DNA of 64,000 nucleotides from Heligmosomoides polygyrus polygyrus (taxonomy: Eukaryota; Nematoda; Chromadorea; Rhabditida; Heligmosomidae), in assembly GCA_947396885.1 (NCBI GenBank), contig OX377206.1:47785631-47849630 (forward strand), read 5' to 3'. The first letter of the stretch is position 1. The number at the start of each line of letters is the position of its first letter. Made by a program: the position numbers and the translations under genes. Shown in pieces: positions 46,590 through 56,833 of the stretch. The notes beneath the pieces were generated by a model. That model did no database searches. It had not been told where the DNA came from and was given only the letters and a program-made list of their open reading frames with translations.

Positions 46590-46845
46590 TTTTACGTTAT
46601 CACAGTGTTCACGGTTTGGTGACTTGCGCTACATTTCACGGCGTTTACTTTTAGGAAATAAAATTAAAGAGATTAAAAACTCACGTTATCGCAACGTTTG
46701 CGCTTAAAAAAGTGAAAGAAAAATAAAAGAAATTAGCGTTATCACGACGTTGATGTTTTAAATGATTACATCTTTGTTAAATTTTTTAAAAATATTTTTA
46801 TTACGGTATTTACGTTTTCACAGCGTTTGCATTTCACGGCAGCAT
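46590..46845. repeat. Four degenerate ACGTTATCAC-type repeats
   Basis: Related words start at 46594 (ACGTTATCACAGTGTTCACG), 46683 (ACGTTATCGCAACGTTTGCG), 46735 (GCGTTATCACGACGTTGATG) and 46812 (ACGTTTTCACAGCGTTTGCA), separated by A-rich spacers of 50-90 bp. Each is partly palindromic around ACGTT/AACGT. Confidence 0.6.
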
Positions 46846-46869
46846 TCATGGAATTTTAGGTACCACATT

Positions 46870-47199
46870 ATTGCATCCAAAATCTTCCCGATATGTATTT
46901 ATACACATGAATATATATGCTAACATGTAAAAGATTCAATTTAATAAATATATTTAATATATGTTATATGTATACACAATATTTCCATGCGCGCACACAC
47001 AACAGAAAAAGTCGACGGACTACGTTAAACTACTCACTCATTTGGTTGTGAGACGTCGGCCATCGTGTGTCAGCAGAGAGGGAGGGTAATTGGTTTTGAA
47101 TCGTTATTTAAAAAACGTTTTCGTCACCAACCTCTCCGCAAGAATAAAAAACTTATTTTCAATTAAACCTAGAACCTCGGAATCTCTCCAGGAGCTCCA
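46870..47199. other. AT-rich, no gene seen
   Basis: TA-rich sequence with a short (ca)n stretch; nothing else is recognised. Confidence 0.4.
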
Positions 47200-47435
47200 T
47201 ATCAAGTTAAAGGTTAGCTGTTCCTCACCGGATGAATCCTACGGAGTATCTATTCCTATGTTCCAGCATAGACTCATTATGTATCTTTATTAGATGACAT
47301 ACTATATGGGGCATGAAATAAGGGGATGAGAGGGGAGGGTGGACTAGCCCTCTCCAGGCAGCTGACGGCAGGCGATCTCCCGGCCTGGGCGACGTAGACG
47401 TGATTCCCGTAGCAGGGCGTCGCTATCAAAGGTGC
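47200..47435 (+). repeat. Dispersed repeat F, copy 2
   Basis: Same-strand partner of 36,866-37,077. It adds about 20 bp (gacggcaggcgatctcccgg) that the other copy lacks or has lost. Both end at a cccgtagcagg block. Confidence 0.7.
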
Positions 47436-47489
47436 GGATTGGGCGCAACCCGACAGAAGCACATGATATGTTTAGATGTATGGATAACA

Positions 47490-47930
47490 TACTATAACAC
47501 CACTAGGTGAATCACATACATGAAAAACATGGGTTGCAAAAGTGCAAAATAAACGCAGTCCATGGGATCCAAACCCCGGCCTTTCGCTTACGAGTCCGGC
47601 TCGATTGCTCCTACGCCATCTGAGCGCTGCGCTGGGCCACGATACGAACCCTCATCCCGCACGCGCCGGTCAGATGCGAACGTGAACTAATATGCCGCCA
47701 ATGGTCCAATTTCCGTCGTCCCTAACTCTGTATAAGGTTGTACTGGGCTCGAAGACCTGCAGTTTGTTACTTCACAGGGAGAGACGATTCTGCCCATAGA
47801 GAACACTTAGGCCGTTCCCACCTACCGTCGAGAGAGCTTCCTGGTTAGACAAAAGATTAGCATTCTCCTTACACAATCGTTCCATTTCATCCCGCAGCTC
47901 CTTGTTCCTTCGAAGTGGCACTGTGGACAA
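47490..47930 (-). repeat. Dispersed repeat E, copy 2, with tRNA-like part
   Basis: On the minus strand it begins with a coding-like, charged coiled-coil peptide (KELRDEMERLCKENANLL, about 47,850-47,915) and continues through the segment shared with 29,045-29,175. It ends in a tRNA-like stretch (47,570-47,650) with A box TGGCGTAGGAGC and a TTTGGATCC that may be a worn B box. I interpret it as a composite SINE-like retroposon. The coding-like front could be a captured exon. Confidence 0.5.
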
Positions 47931-47934
47931 AGAT

Positions 47935-48255
47935 GCCTACCCACAAACACTTACTTTAACTCAAAAATGGTTGTGATTATAGTTTGGCTGTGAATATCAA
48001 TCAGAATCCTGTTGTCTATAAACAACCAATCCAGTATGGAATATTCGTATAGTGCTGAAGATCCGCCAGCATTGTGTCCCAGAGGAAGCATTGGCAAGTC
48101 AACCTGGACTTTTATCCGGGCTACGACGCCTGGTCGCTCACTAGACAAGCTTACATGAAACAAATGGACGAATTAGGCATATAAACCCTAGGTACTCTAA
48201 CAAGGAAGGGTCTGAAAGGTATGTCTGAACGGGGAGAACGAGTGATATGGGAAGA
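47935..48255. other. No gene assigned
   Basis: A 70-codon minus frame (47951-48163) is present without recognisable similarity. Confidence 0.35.
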
Positions 48256-48535
48256 ATCTCCACCCCTCAGTTAGTATAAAAATGTGATTCTTTTTTGCCA
48301 ACTCGTTAAACCCAAGGAGTAGAGTCCTCAAAGTTACAATGGAATCTGCGCCCCGAACTCGTGATGCCGATTCCATTGTACGCCGACGATCCCTCCGAAT
48401 TCATGCTCCTCGGGGAGCAGTGGATAGTGAAGTTCCGAGGAGGTCTTGGGTTCGAATCTTCTGCTGCATTTTGGCATTTCAACTGTTTGATTGAGATTTG
48501 AGGGATTCTGGCATCTATACCACTGTTCAACGTGA
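48256..48535 (+). mobile_element. tRNA-derived SINE, family C, copy 1
   Basis: Matches the reverse complement of 48,818-49,122 from AGAATC(T/C)TCACCCCTCA through CCCAAGGAGTAGAG to GGGTTCGAATCTTCTGCTG and on to GGMRTCTATACCA. The tRNA-like core (48,413-48,470) has an AGCAGTGGATAGTG A-box region and a GGGTTCGAATC B box. Confidence 0.75.
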
Positions 48536-48817
48536 GCAGGTGGATCACCACTCGAGCATCAACGACATTTTTGGTGTTAAGTTTCACAAAACCTTCAGCA
48601 GACCTCTGATCTCCAGGTGACGGCAAAAAAAAGGGAAAGACTTATCGATGGCTGTTAGGTCAATTTGTGGAGTCCTCACAGCTTGTTTCACGTTTTAATA
48701 TCGCTGCTCGTATTGTGACCAGTGCGGCTTCATGCACTTTGTACCTGTGTATCACTGGCGTTTAACATTTATGCATCATCTGGTTGAGTACCACAGCATG
48801 AAGCTCGAAAAGTAGGT
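48536..48817. other. Spacer between inverted SINEs
   Basis: No feature is recognised. It would form the loop if the two SINEs pair. Confidence 0.4.
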
Positions 48818-49122
48818 TTAAAAAAATCTTTGAAAATGGTATAGACGCCAGAATTCTTCAAATCTCAACCAACCAGATGAAATGCAAACATACAGCAGAG
48901 CAGGAGAATCGAACCCTCACCTCCCTCGCGTGAAGCAACGCCACTATCCACTGAGCCTAGAGTCGCTTCTCGGCAGATGCATCGCGTCCGTACAAGACCC
49001 TCGAACTCGTGAACCGCCGATTCCATTGTAACTTTTAGGACCCTCTACTCCTTGGGCTTAACGACTTGGCGAAAAATAAACACAATATCTACCTATTGTA
49101 ATTGAGGGGTGAGGATTCTTTC
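48818..49122 (-). mobile_element. tRNA-derived SINE, family C, copy 2
   Basis: The inverted partner of 48,256-48,535. On the minus strand the tRNA-like part (48,900-48,965) reads GGCTCAGTGGATAGTGGCG and then GGGTTCGATTCTCC, a well-preserved A box and B box. The two copies differ at many sites, so they are separate insertions. Confidence 0.78.
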
Positions 49123-50040
49123 TATATTACTGGCTCTCTCCGTAGATATACGCTTCAGACCTTTTACTTGTAAGAGTCTTCCAAAGCTTTATAGCATCCG
49201 TTGAATGTTTGCTTCGAAATTCTCGAAATCGCGCCAGAGTGCGTCCGCAAATGAGTAGTCTGAACCAACTCCAACCCATAAACTCAATCACAGCAGGGAT
49301 GCAGAATTTGCCTGCGGCGGCGAGTGGTACCGCTCTGCGCCACCACATTTTGTGCAGTGTTCCCAACGGTTTACAAATGCTACACTTAAAGCACTCCTCA
49401 TGATTGGTTTTTTTTTTCGACTGGAGCAGACAAATCACATGCTTACGGCATACGAAAATCGCAATGGATTAAACAGCAGGAATCCTGCAAACAGTATGGA
49501 GCTTAGATTAATAGGCATGAAAATCCGGAAGGATCATGGGAAAACGTATACTCGCCATGCAGTTGAACAGTAACACAATCCGTCTAGTAGGTATCCCTAT
49601 GGTAGGTATAGGTATCACTGACTAAGGATGCTTTCTGGACAATATCTAGGAGTAAACGAGAACGTGGGCACATTTCGAACTCTTCTGGCCTTAACCCGTG
49701 ACGGCAGATAACAAGATCCAAGGGTAAGCGCCGGTCTCGTCTGTAGACTGGGTGCGCTACCATTGCTGTCGAAGATTGTCACGTGGACGTGAAACACACC
49801 GCTCTCTGCTTAGCAGCGGAGGAGGAGTGGCGATCAGATTGGAGTGAGTAGCGACAATAGGATCCAACTAGGGCCTATGTTATAGGGCCTCTACAGAGTC
49901 TCGCGGCAGCACCGGGAGAACTCGTCCAAATCGCTCCCGCCGCAGTGGGACCCGCTCTGCCACTGTGGTGGTGGCTCGGCGCGGACGAATTGTCGCGAAG
50001 CCGCCGCACGCAAGGGTCCTCGAGGGCTGCCGCAGTTCAC
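49123..50040. other. No gene assigned
   Basis: A 103-codon minus frame (49127-49438) with several Cys residues is the longest open frame. I recognise no domain. The rest is unique-looking. Confidence 0.35.
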
Positions 50041-50047
50041 GGCGGCT

Positions 50048-50078
50048 CTCACCCGCAGCGCCAGGAGCTGCGGGTGAG
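50048..50078. repeat. 12-bp inverted repeat, GC-rich
   Basis: CTCACCCGCAGC (50048-50059) and GCTGCGGGTGAG (50067-50078) flank a 7-nt loop. Confidence 0.9.
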
Positions 50079-50103
50079 ACCCGGCGGAGGGCGTGACCGG
50101 ATG

Positions 50104-50182
50104 GGAAGCTTGGAGGGAGGGGGTTTTCTTTTGTTTCCGACCGCTGGAAGCTTGGGTGGAGGGGGTTTTGTTTTGGAAGCTT
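50104..50182. repeat. Short tandem duplication, G-rich
   Basis: GGAAGCTTGGAGGGAGGGGG and GGAAGCTTGGGTGGAGGGGG, each followed by a ttttctttt/ttttgtttt run, form two units about 42 bp apart. Confidence 0.75.
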
Positions 50183-50190
50183 TGGGGGAC

Positions 50191-50500
50191 GATGTTATAA
50201 CAAAAAAGGTTATACACTCTGAACACTCAATAGACAAAAAAGGTTATACACTCTAAAGCAGTAAGAAAAACAGTTAAAGCTAAAGGTACTCAACAGAAAG
50301 CAGCATAATAACACTAAACTGTCAAACCATCATGATAGTTGCGCAATCCACATTTGGTAGTACAAAATCCTACGACATTTAAGAGTGTATAACCTTTTTC
50401 GTTATTACACCTTCCCGGTGATATAACAAACAAAGTTATACACTCTTTAAACAATAAGAAAAATAAATGAAGCTAAGAGGTACTCAACAGAAAGCACCTA
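50191..50500. mobile_element. MITE-like unit with a repeated GGTTATACACTCT motif
   Basis: The motif AAAGGTTATACACTCT occurs at 50206 and 50239 and, as AAAGTTATACACTCT, at 50432; an inverted copy AGAGTGTATAACCTTT is at 50382-50397. The outer pair 50193-50220 / 50382-50408 forms an imperfect terminal inverted repeat of about 27 bp. A second segment repeats 50,228-50,300 at an offset of about 192 bp (shared AGGTACTCAACAGAAAGCA). It could be a small non-autonomous DNA transposon with an overlapping tandem copy. Confidence 0.5.
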
Positions 50501-50858
50501 ACTGCTGGAGCGGATGCAACACAGACCAGAAGAAGTAACTGAACCTCTCACAAGGAAATAGAAGACCAACTCAAGAATCCCACCACGATTTAGCAACCGA
50601 ATCGTTCAGTCTAAAGCATTAAAAAGCACTCCACGGAAGCTTGCTTTTCAGATGAGTCAAAAGAAATTCTTACGAAACTTTCAAACAAGTTGGAAAAAAA
50701 ATCCAATGCCGCCGAAATCCATTTTGTATTTCTTCGTTCCTCCCGGCAAAAGTACGCAGTATTGCGTCGCGGGGCCGCACCACCCGCCGTTGTCATGGCG
50801 GGCCCGCGGCACCCGCAAGACTCTGCTGCTGGCCATAGGTCCGATTGATTCGCACTTA

Positions 50859-51019
50859 GGCCCCTGTTATACTCCCGCGGAAGCATCCGCGGGACGTCCG
50901 CGGACAAAGGGTGCACCGCTGACCGCGGGCGTGGTGCGCCGCGACGAGTGGCCCGGCGCGGGGTCCCGACGCGATTTCCGCCCATCCGCGGAAGCTCCCG
51001 CGGGAGTATAACAGGGGCC
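50859..51019. mobile_element. 160-bp GC-rich MITE, copy 1 of a tandem trio
   Basis: Terminal inverted repeats start GGCCYCTGTTATACTCCCGC and continue about 35 bp. The element is bounded by TTA at 50856-50858 and 51020-51022. A 3-bp TWA target duplication is the hallmark of PIF/Harbinger elements. It contains no coding sequence; GC-rich frames of about 120 codons here are by-products. Confidence 0.82.
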
Positions 51020-51022
51020 TTA

Positions 51023-51182
51023 GGCCTCTGTTATACTCCCGCGGGAGCATCCGCGGAACGTCCGCGGACCAATGGTGCACGGCGGAGGCGGGCGTGGCGA
51101 AGCGCGGCGATTGGCCAGGTGAGGAGTCTCGGCGCGATTCCCGCCCTTCCGCGGATGCTCCCGCGGGAGTATAACTCAGGCC
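51023..51182. mobile_element. 160-bp GC-rich MITE, copy 2
   Basis: Shares the TTA at 51020-51022 with copy 1 and the TTA at 51183-51185 with copy 3. The interior differs most from the other copies (gcgattggccaggtgagg). A CCAAT-like box and GC box (GGACCAATGG, GGGCGTGGC) lie inside. Confidence 0.82.
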
Positions 51183-51185
51183 TTA

Positions 51186-51345
51186 GGCCTCTGTTATACT
51201 CCCGCGGGAGCATCCGCGGAACGTCCGCGGACCAATGGTGCACGGCGGAGGCGGGCGTGGCGGGCCGCGACGAGTGGCCCGGCGCGGGGTCCCGACGCGA
51301 TTTCCGCCCATCCGCGGAAGCTCCCGCGGGAGTATAACAGGGGCC
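51186..51345. mobile_element. 160-bp GC-rich MITE, copy 3
   Basis: Followed by TTA at 51346-51348. It is almost the same as copy 4 at 54,142-54,301, including GGACCAATGGTGCACGGCGG. Confidence 0.84.
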
Positions 51346-51348
51346 TTA

Positions 51349-51920
51349 GGCGGACGCTCTGAGTAATCGAGCCGACCTATGTTGCGCGGCCGGTCGGCAG
51401 CCGGATGACTCATACCTCCGCATCTACACGGAGGGTATGGGAGTCCGGATAAGCTGCATTGAGGAGAACAGCGTGAAGTAAACGCAGTTATTTTACGATG
51501 GCAGTGGCGAAAACTGCGCAAAAATGTCATTATAAACAAATTGCGTCCTCAGTTTTGAAGTGCAGATTGGAAAAGTAGTAGCCCTGCTAATCTTCAGTCC
51601 ATCCTCCACCTATTCCTCGCCTCAGTTTTCGTCAAGAAGCGGGTGATAGTGAAGGCACTCTTAATATATTGGGCAGAAAAGGCGTTCATTCTCGAATGCA
51701 ATAGCACAAACACCCAGGCTATTAATAGCCTTATCTAGTCCACAGTGCCTATCTTTCCTGAGGTGCCAAAACAGATTCTCGCTTTTTTATTGCTTCCTTT
51801 CACTTCGGGAAGAGCCCCATGTGTTGCCAATCAGAAAATGAGTGGATAAAGTTTTAACTACGGCTGGTCCCATATGGAAGGCCAAGAAATCAGTGAATTC
51901 GTGAGCAAATGTGGTTGGCT
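51349..51920. other. No gene seen
   Basis: A small inverted repeat (cctccgcatctacacggagg, about 51,415-51,434) is the only structure noted. Confidence 0.4.
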
Positions 51921-51921
51921 G

Positions 51922-52480
51922 ACCACGAATCTGACATCCGTTTTTCACGATTCGGTCGGACATCATCCATACCTTTAACAAGGGTGGTCCAAGCAGAGTC
52001 ACCGATTTCGCTGAAACTTCGTCTAGGGGGTTATTTGGGGTGCAGATCACGAATCTGACATCCGTTTTTCATGATTCGTCTGGATAATAATAATATAGAT
52101 ACAAGAAGGCACAGAACTACATCTTAAAGTTTCTGCCGGTGACGGCAGGTAGAGACAGAATCGTGAAAAACGGATGTCAGATTTGTGATCAGCACCCCAA
52201 ATAACCTCTTCCCCCTAGATGAAGTTTCAACAAAATCGGTGACTCTGCCTGGACCACCCTTGTTAAAGGTATGGGTGGTCTCCGACCATATCGTGAAACA
52301 CGGATGTCAGATTCGTGATCAGCACCCCAAATAACCTCCCTAGACGAAGTTTCAGCGAAATCGGTGACTCTGCCTGGACCACCCTTGTTAAAGGTATGGG
52401 TGGTGTCCGACCGAGTCGTGAAAAACGCATGTCAGATTCGTGATCAGCACCCCAAATAACCGCCCTACACGAAGTTTCAT
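51922..52480. repeat. Head-to-head cluster of a 125-130-bp repeat
   Basis: The plus-strand units start at about 52162, 52292 and 52417 (TCGTGAAAAACGGATGTCAG, then TCGTGATCAGCACCCCAAAT). Minus-strand copies start at about 52080 (partial) and 51950. Each unit also contains TGCCTGGACCACCCTTGTTA. The two orientations face each other across about 80 bp. Confidence 0.88.
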
Positions 52481-52528
52481 CGAAATTTTTTTCCACCGAA
52501 GTCATGTCGGTGGAGTCGGAACTTTTAA

Positions 52529-53074
52529 CTAGTGCCCTTACTTTTTATTTATTATGTTTATTAAGTTTTTTTGATTTTTGATTTTATTTTTACTTTTTAT
52601 TTTGTTTTGATTTGAATTTCTGACTTGCTTCACGTCATGAATAAAACATTTTGCCTGCAACACGTTTCCGTCTTCAAATAGACGTAAATGCAGGTCGCCA
52701 TTAGCCGTTCGCTCAAAAATGTGCTAAAAATGAGATTATAGGTCCGAAGATAGAATCACAAAATACAAAAAACCTGTCAACGGCGGGAACCGAACCAGTG
52801 AACCCAATCCTTTGGAGCGAGTACTCTACCACTGCGCCGCCGCCGCAGCTGACGGCGCTGATAGCCGAACCGCTGATTTCCGCGCAATACTGCGCCCAAC
52901 GCTGATTGAGTGCGCCTAACACATGGAAGACATCGCGGCTTCCGGCGGTCATAACTCGCTTAGTAGATCAATTTAGCGAATTTGGTCTACATTTCTGTGA
53001 TCAGCGTCTCGAGCTCTTTCACCTGATGTAGCACTCAATTCGAAGTTCCATGGGAAGCTGACGGCATTCCCTGT
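52529..53074 (-). mobile_element. tRNA-Gly-like SINE, family A, copy 3
   Basis: Same layout as 34,487-35,046, including the A/T-rich 120-bp side segment (from CACTAGTT on the minus strand). The tRNA-like part is at 52,786-52,845 with B-box GGTTCGGTTCC and arm CAGTGGTAGAGTACTCGC. Located 17-19 kb from the other copies and in a different repeat context, which supports independent insertion. Confidence 0.78.
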
Positions 53075-53640
53075 TAAGGAAACTTCGGGTGATTGTAAGG
53101 CAGAAATACAATAAAAAGAGGGATTTACAATAAAAAGAGGGATTCAAGTGTTAGAAAAAAAAAGCTACTACTTGCCCACGATGGCAGAAGAACGTCGGCA
53201 TCCGAGTGGCGGTGGCAGCAGCGCACTTCGTTTATAAATTATTGTTGGCGTACAGATGTATGTAAACTAAGCGGTATTCATAAAGGAGGAAATTTCTACA
53301 GAGCTTTCTGGAGTGATTTCCTTATTTCAACCACCCATACCGCTTTAGCGGCAATGTGCGTTCAAAGTGACCCTGCACAGCTGCTCTGCGACAGCACCAG
53401 GTGTGCTTGGTGGTTATTCCATGTTCAGACCAATTCATTCCTTCGGGCTCACTTTTAGCAAACTGCCGGTTATATGTTGCCATTGTCTAGGTTATATTTA
53501 CCTCGCCTCCACAGCGGAAGTAGAGCAGTTGGAGGGAGCGCCAGGTGTCGCGTTACCCCATTTTATAATAGGTACGTCGTTAGAATTCCCCGCTCGAGCA
53601 AAATATTAAATTAATAATAAATTAAAAATAACAGAAGCAA
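53075..53640. other. No gene assigned; 19-bp tandem duplication
   Basis: TACAATAAAAAGAGGGATT occurs twice in a row at 53107-53144. An 80-codon plus frame (53367-53609) has no recognisable similarity. Confidence 0.45.
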
Positions 53641-53689
53641 TGTTTCCATCACTCCAAAGCCGGTGAGCTGCTACCAGCCATCGACTGGC

Positions 53690-53945
53690 CTCCGCAAGTC
53701 ATTGTATGGCCTAAAAACGCATTCGAATCACCTCCACGACATCCCGTGGAAGTAAAATGCGTGGTGCATCCCAATAGGGAATGATTAACGCCGTCATTTA
53801 TCCTTTATCGTTATTTCAGGAGGGGCACTTTTGGGTAAACAAAGACTCTTTGTAAAGGCCAAATATACATTCAAGTTGCCCCCACGACGTCCCGAATTGC
53901 ATGGCGCGTCCTAGAAGGGATTGATTATACTTTCTCCTTTTCTCT
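53690..53945 (+). mobile_element. SINE family D, two partial copies in tandem
   Basis: 53,690-53,812 matches the 3' half of the SINE at 59,596-59,902: CATTGTATGGCC, CACCTCCACGACATCCCGTG, then GGGAATGATTAACGCCGTCA and TTTATCCTTTATC. A second, more worn piece (53,845-53,945) repeats the same order. Both lack the tRNA-like head. Confidence 0.65.
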
Positions 53946-54141
53946 TGTTATCAAAAAGGAAAGTCTACAGTGAGGGAGGTACATTTTCATACCTCCTGAA
54001 ACTATCTCCTATCTAACCTTGTATTTGTCAATGTTATTTTTGTTATTGTAATGTTACAAATATTGATAAAATTACCAAAAAGCGGTTCAACGCCTTCAGC
54101 ATACTTTCGCAAAATAATAATACGCCACCCATCCTGATTAA

Positions 54142-54301
54142 GGCCTCTGTTATACTCCCGCGGGAGCATCCGCGGAACGTCCGCGGACCAATGGTGCACG
54201 GCGGAGGCGGGCGTGGCGAGGCGCGGCGAGTGGCCCGGCGCGGGGTCCCGACGCGATTTCCGCCCATCCGCGGAAGCTCCCGCGGGAGTATAACAGGAGC
54301 C
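54142..54301. mobile_element. 160-bp GC-rich MITE, copy 4 (solo)
   Basis: Flanked by TAA at 54139-54141 and 54302-54304, compared with TTA around the trio. With the same ends and a TWA duplication at an independent site, this copy proves the element boundaries. Confidence 0.87.
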
Positions 54302-54736
54302 TAAACGTCTTATGGAAGAAGATGAAACGCTAGGCACTGCTCAAAACGAGATGCTGTCAAAGCACACAACAGGTCTTCTCACATCTTGCAGCGTACATAC
54401 AGTGCGTTTCAAAAGTATGTATCCACTCCAAAGTTCCCCATATCTCGTTTCGCGTTCATTTCTTCAGGCCCGCACTAGCTCCACTAGATTCTTCGCAGTC
54501 GAAAATAGGTAACCATTCGCTTTCAGGAATTCGTTTCGTCTCACACGAGAATCAGACGCTTTTGAAGAAAATTTGTTGAAAATTGGCGTTTCAAAAGTAT
54601 GTATCTACGTGTGAAAAACAAACTTTTTACAAAATCCAAAAGTCGATCGAACCACCATTATTTTTTACAACGTCATAATCGTGTTATTCATGCTATTGGT
54701 TCTGCATGATTTTGTCATCGCTGGTGTCCCATGTAA

Positions 54737-55150
54737 TCAAAATTGCCACCACGTCGTTGAACTGTTGGTTATTCGCGTAGAACCGTCGAACCACGATTCG
54801 CACATGTTCTCCATTGGGTTACTGTCAGGGAAAGGGCTGGTAAGTCCGTTATTTGAATGTTGTGGCGGTGGAGCCAATCTTTGGTCAACCTGGACACATG
54901 GACTGCAGTGCTGCCCTGCAGCAAAAGATGCGTGTGTCGTATTCTGCCTTTCATGAAATGCAGAAGAATAGACTTCAGTACACCTTGACACTCCATACTC
55001 TCCATGCGACACGACGGAGACCTAAACTCGGCATTCCACCACTGAAGAAGCTGACCACTGTCACTAAAGAACCGTATCCAAAGTTGCGAAGACGGGTCTT
55101 CTCGTACGTGTCTCCAATATGGTCGGCATCCATCGGGGGCATATAGATTA
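54737..55150 (-). pseudogene. Tc1-type transposase C-terminal half, left arm
   Basis: Minus-strand frames give VSFFSGGMPSLGLRR, SILLHFMKG, HVSRLTKDWLHRHNIQITD and, in another frame, PDSNPMENMCESW. These correspond to the second Asp region, the DWL...NI helix and the SPDLNPMENMW block of Tc1-like enzymes. The expected Asp before HVS is lost (LLQGSTAVHVS) and at least one frameshift splits the DDE core. No N-terminal DNA-binding half is present. Confidence 0.75.
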
Positions 55151-55363
55151 AATTTCTTTCATCTTGACCAACGAGAAAATTCTAGATGTCTGGATGTCTC
55201 CAATGGATACTGACATTACTGTAGAGACCTACAAAGAAGCCCCGTCCGTGCAACTTTGGAGGCGGTACATTAGTGACAGTGGTCGGCTTTTCAGCAGCGG
55301 CATGCTGAAGCTTAGGCCTCCGTCGTGTCGCTTGGACAGACTGGAGTGTCAAGATGTACTGAG

Positions 55364-56833
55364 CAGGGATGAGCGGATAATGAAATTTTAAAAACCGGAT
55401 AACGGATAACGGATAATTTTGCCCGAAAATCGCCGGATAACGGAAAAACGGATAACGAACAAACAGCAAAAATCAAAACTCGTTTTAGCATACTCGTTTT
55501 AGCATAGCATAGTTTAACAACAGATAAGGGCTTGAAGCAGTGTTAATTTATATGTCATTTCTAAACGTTTTAGTTGTGTTTTATACGTTTTGCAGTCGCC
55601 ACACTAACGACGCTCTATGGGGTTCTCTGCCCATCCGCACGTTGACAAACGCACAGACAGCAACATACCCGCTTTTCACCTGTTTCCAAAGGACAGGTTG
55701 GATTGCCTTATTTATCAGCCTTACTCTGCGCTTAACTCTTTTTTCAAATAGAGCAGCTGAAAAATAGAATAGTCCTTGGAAGAGGAATTCTTCCGATGTC
55801 TGGAAATAAGAAGGCAGGAGACATCCAGCGAAACAAACTTCACATAACGATCTTGTCTTACACATGCTATGAACCGTTATTGTTGTTGCTGCTCGATAGC
55901 ATCCCAAGATCCAAAATAGTTCAACGTGGAGTTATCAGGGATGGATGGAATACTGTCTTTTGGGTAGTAGCTGCAAGCAGTTGTGTACGGCAAACAAACA
56001 CTCAAAGAGTTATGACATCCAGACCTTCTGGATATGGGAAAGAATATTCGACTTAGCCTCAAAACGGAGGTGTTCCCTATATAAGTTTCACGAAAAACAC
56101 AAGGAAACTAAAAATCTACATGTCTTCAGCACCCACAGTTATAAGTTTGTTTAGCAGTTTATTGCTCCTCTAAAATTTTTAATGGAGAAGTTGCTTACTC
56201 TATGTATTTGGAATAATCCTATTTCTTTTGCTAGTATTCACAGCTATACTGCAGTATTTTTTTGATAATTCACGACAGCATATGGCTAAAAACTACCATT
56301 ACCGCCTGCGATAAAATCGCGCATACGGCAAACGTGTAACCACAAATGATACGATGGAAAGATCGGCGGTAAAAAAATTCTTTCCAGGATGCGGCTCTCC
56401 ACTTTTGACGATTGCTATTAGCAGTTTGCATGTCTTTTTGGTTAGCACATGACTTGAGATGAAAGAACAATGCGGTGCTAAGTAAGTACATAAGTATGGT
56501 ACAGGCTTAGCGCGCCTCCATTCATATCTAACTTCCATCCTTCTGGAAGGCTGGAAGTTAGATATCTTTAAAACTATGTAGCCAGATCCCAAGTGAGGAA
56601 ACTTCAATTAACCCTTCTAGATTTGAAAACTTCTGTTGTTTCTGACGACCACTCTTACGATCGTGAAGGATCCTGTACATAGCCCACCACCACGTCCAAA
56701 GCTAAGATTCAGCTAATTTGTTGTTCGTTATCCGGCCCAAAATCGCCGGATAACGAACAACAAAACGGATAGGCCAAAACCCCCCTGAAACCGGATAACG
56801 GATAACGGATAACGGTTAATCCGCTCATCCCTG
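55364..56833. mobile_element. hAT-type non-autonomous element, 1,470 bp
   Basis: Both ends begin CAGGGATGAGCGGAT when read inward. The element is bounded by a perfect 8-bp duplication GTACTGAG (55356-55363 and 56834-56841), which with CAG ends defines hAT insertion. Both subterminal regions carry repeated CGGATAA units (three in a row near 55,400 and near 56,795). I find no transposase in the interior, so it must have moved in trans. Confidence 0.9.
56524..56565. repeat. 20-bp hairpin inside the hAT element
   Basis: Arms 56524-56543 and 56546-56565 (ATCTAACTTCCAKCCTTC core) pair with one mismatch and a 2-nt loop. Confidence 0.85.

Noticed and set aside
47570..47650. Functional tRNA-Thr gene on the minus strand
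   Set aside because: A CGT triplet sits in a plausible loop, but the anticodon stem does not pair and the B box is worn.
50611..51539. GC-rich frames of 110-130 codons as genes
   Set aside because: They coincide with the palindromic MITE trio and read the same repeats in several frames.
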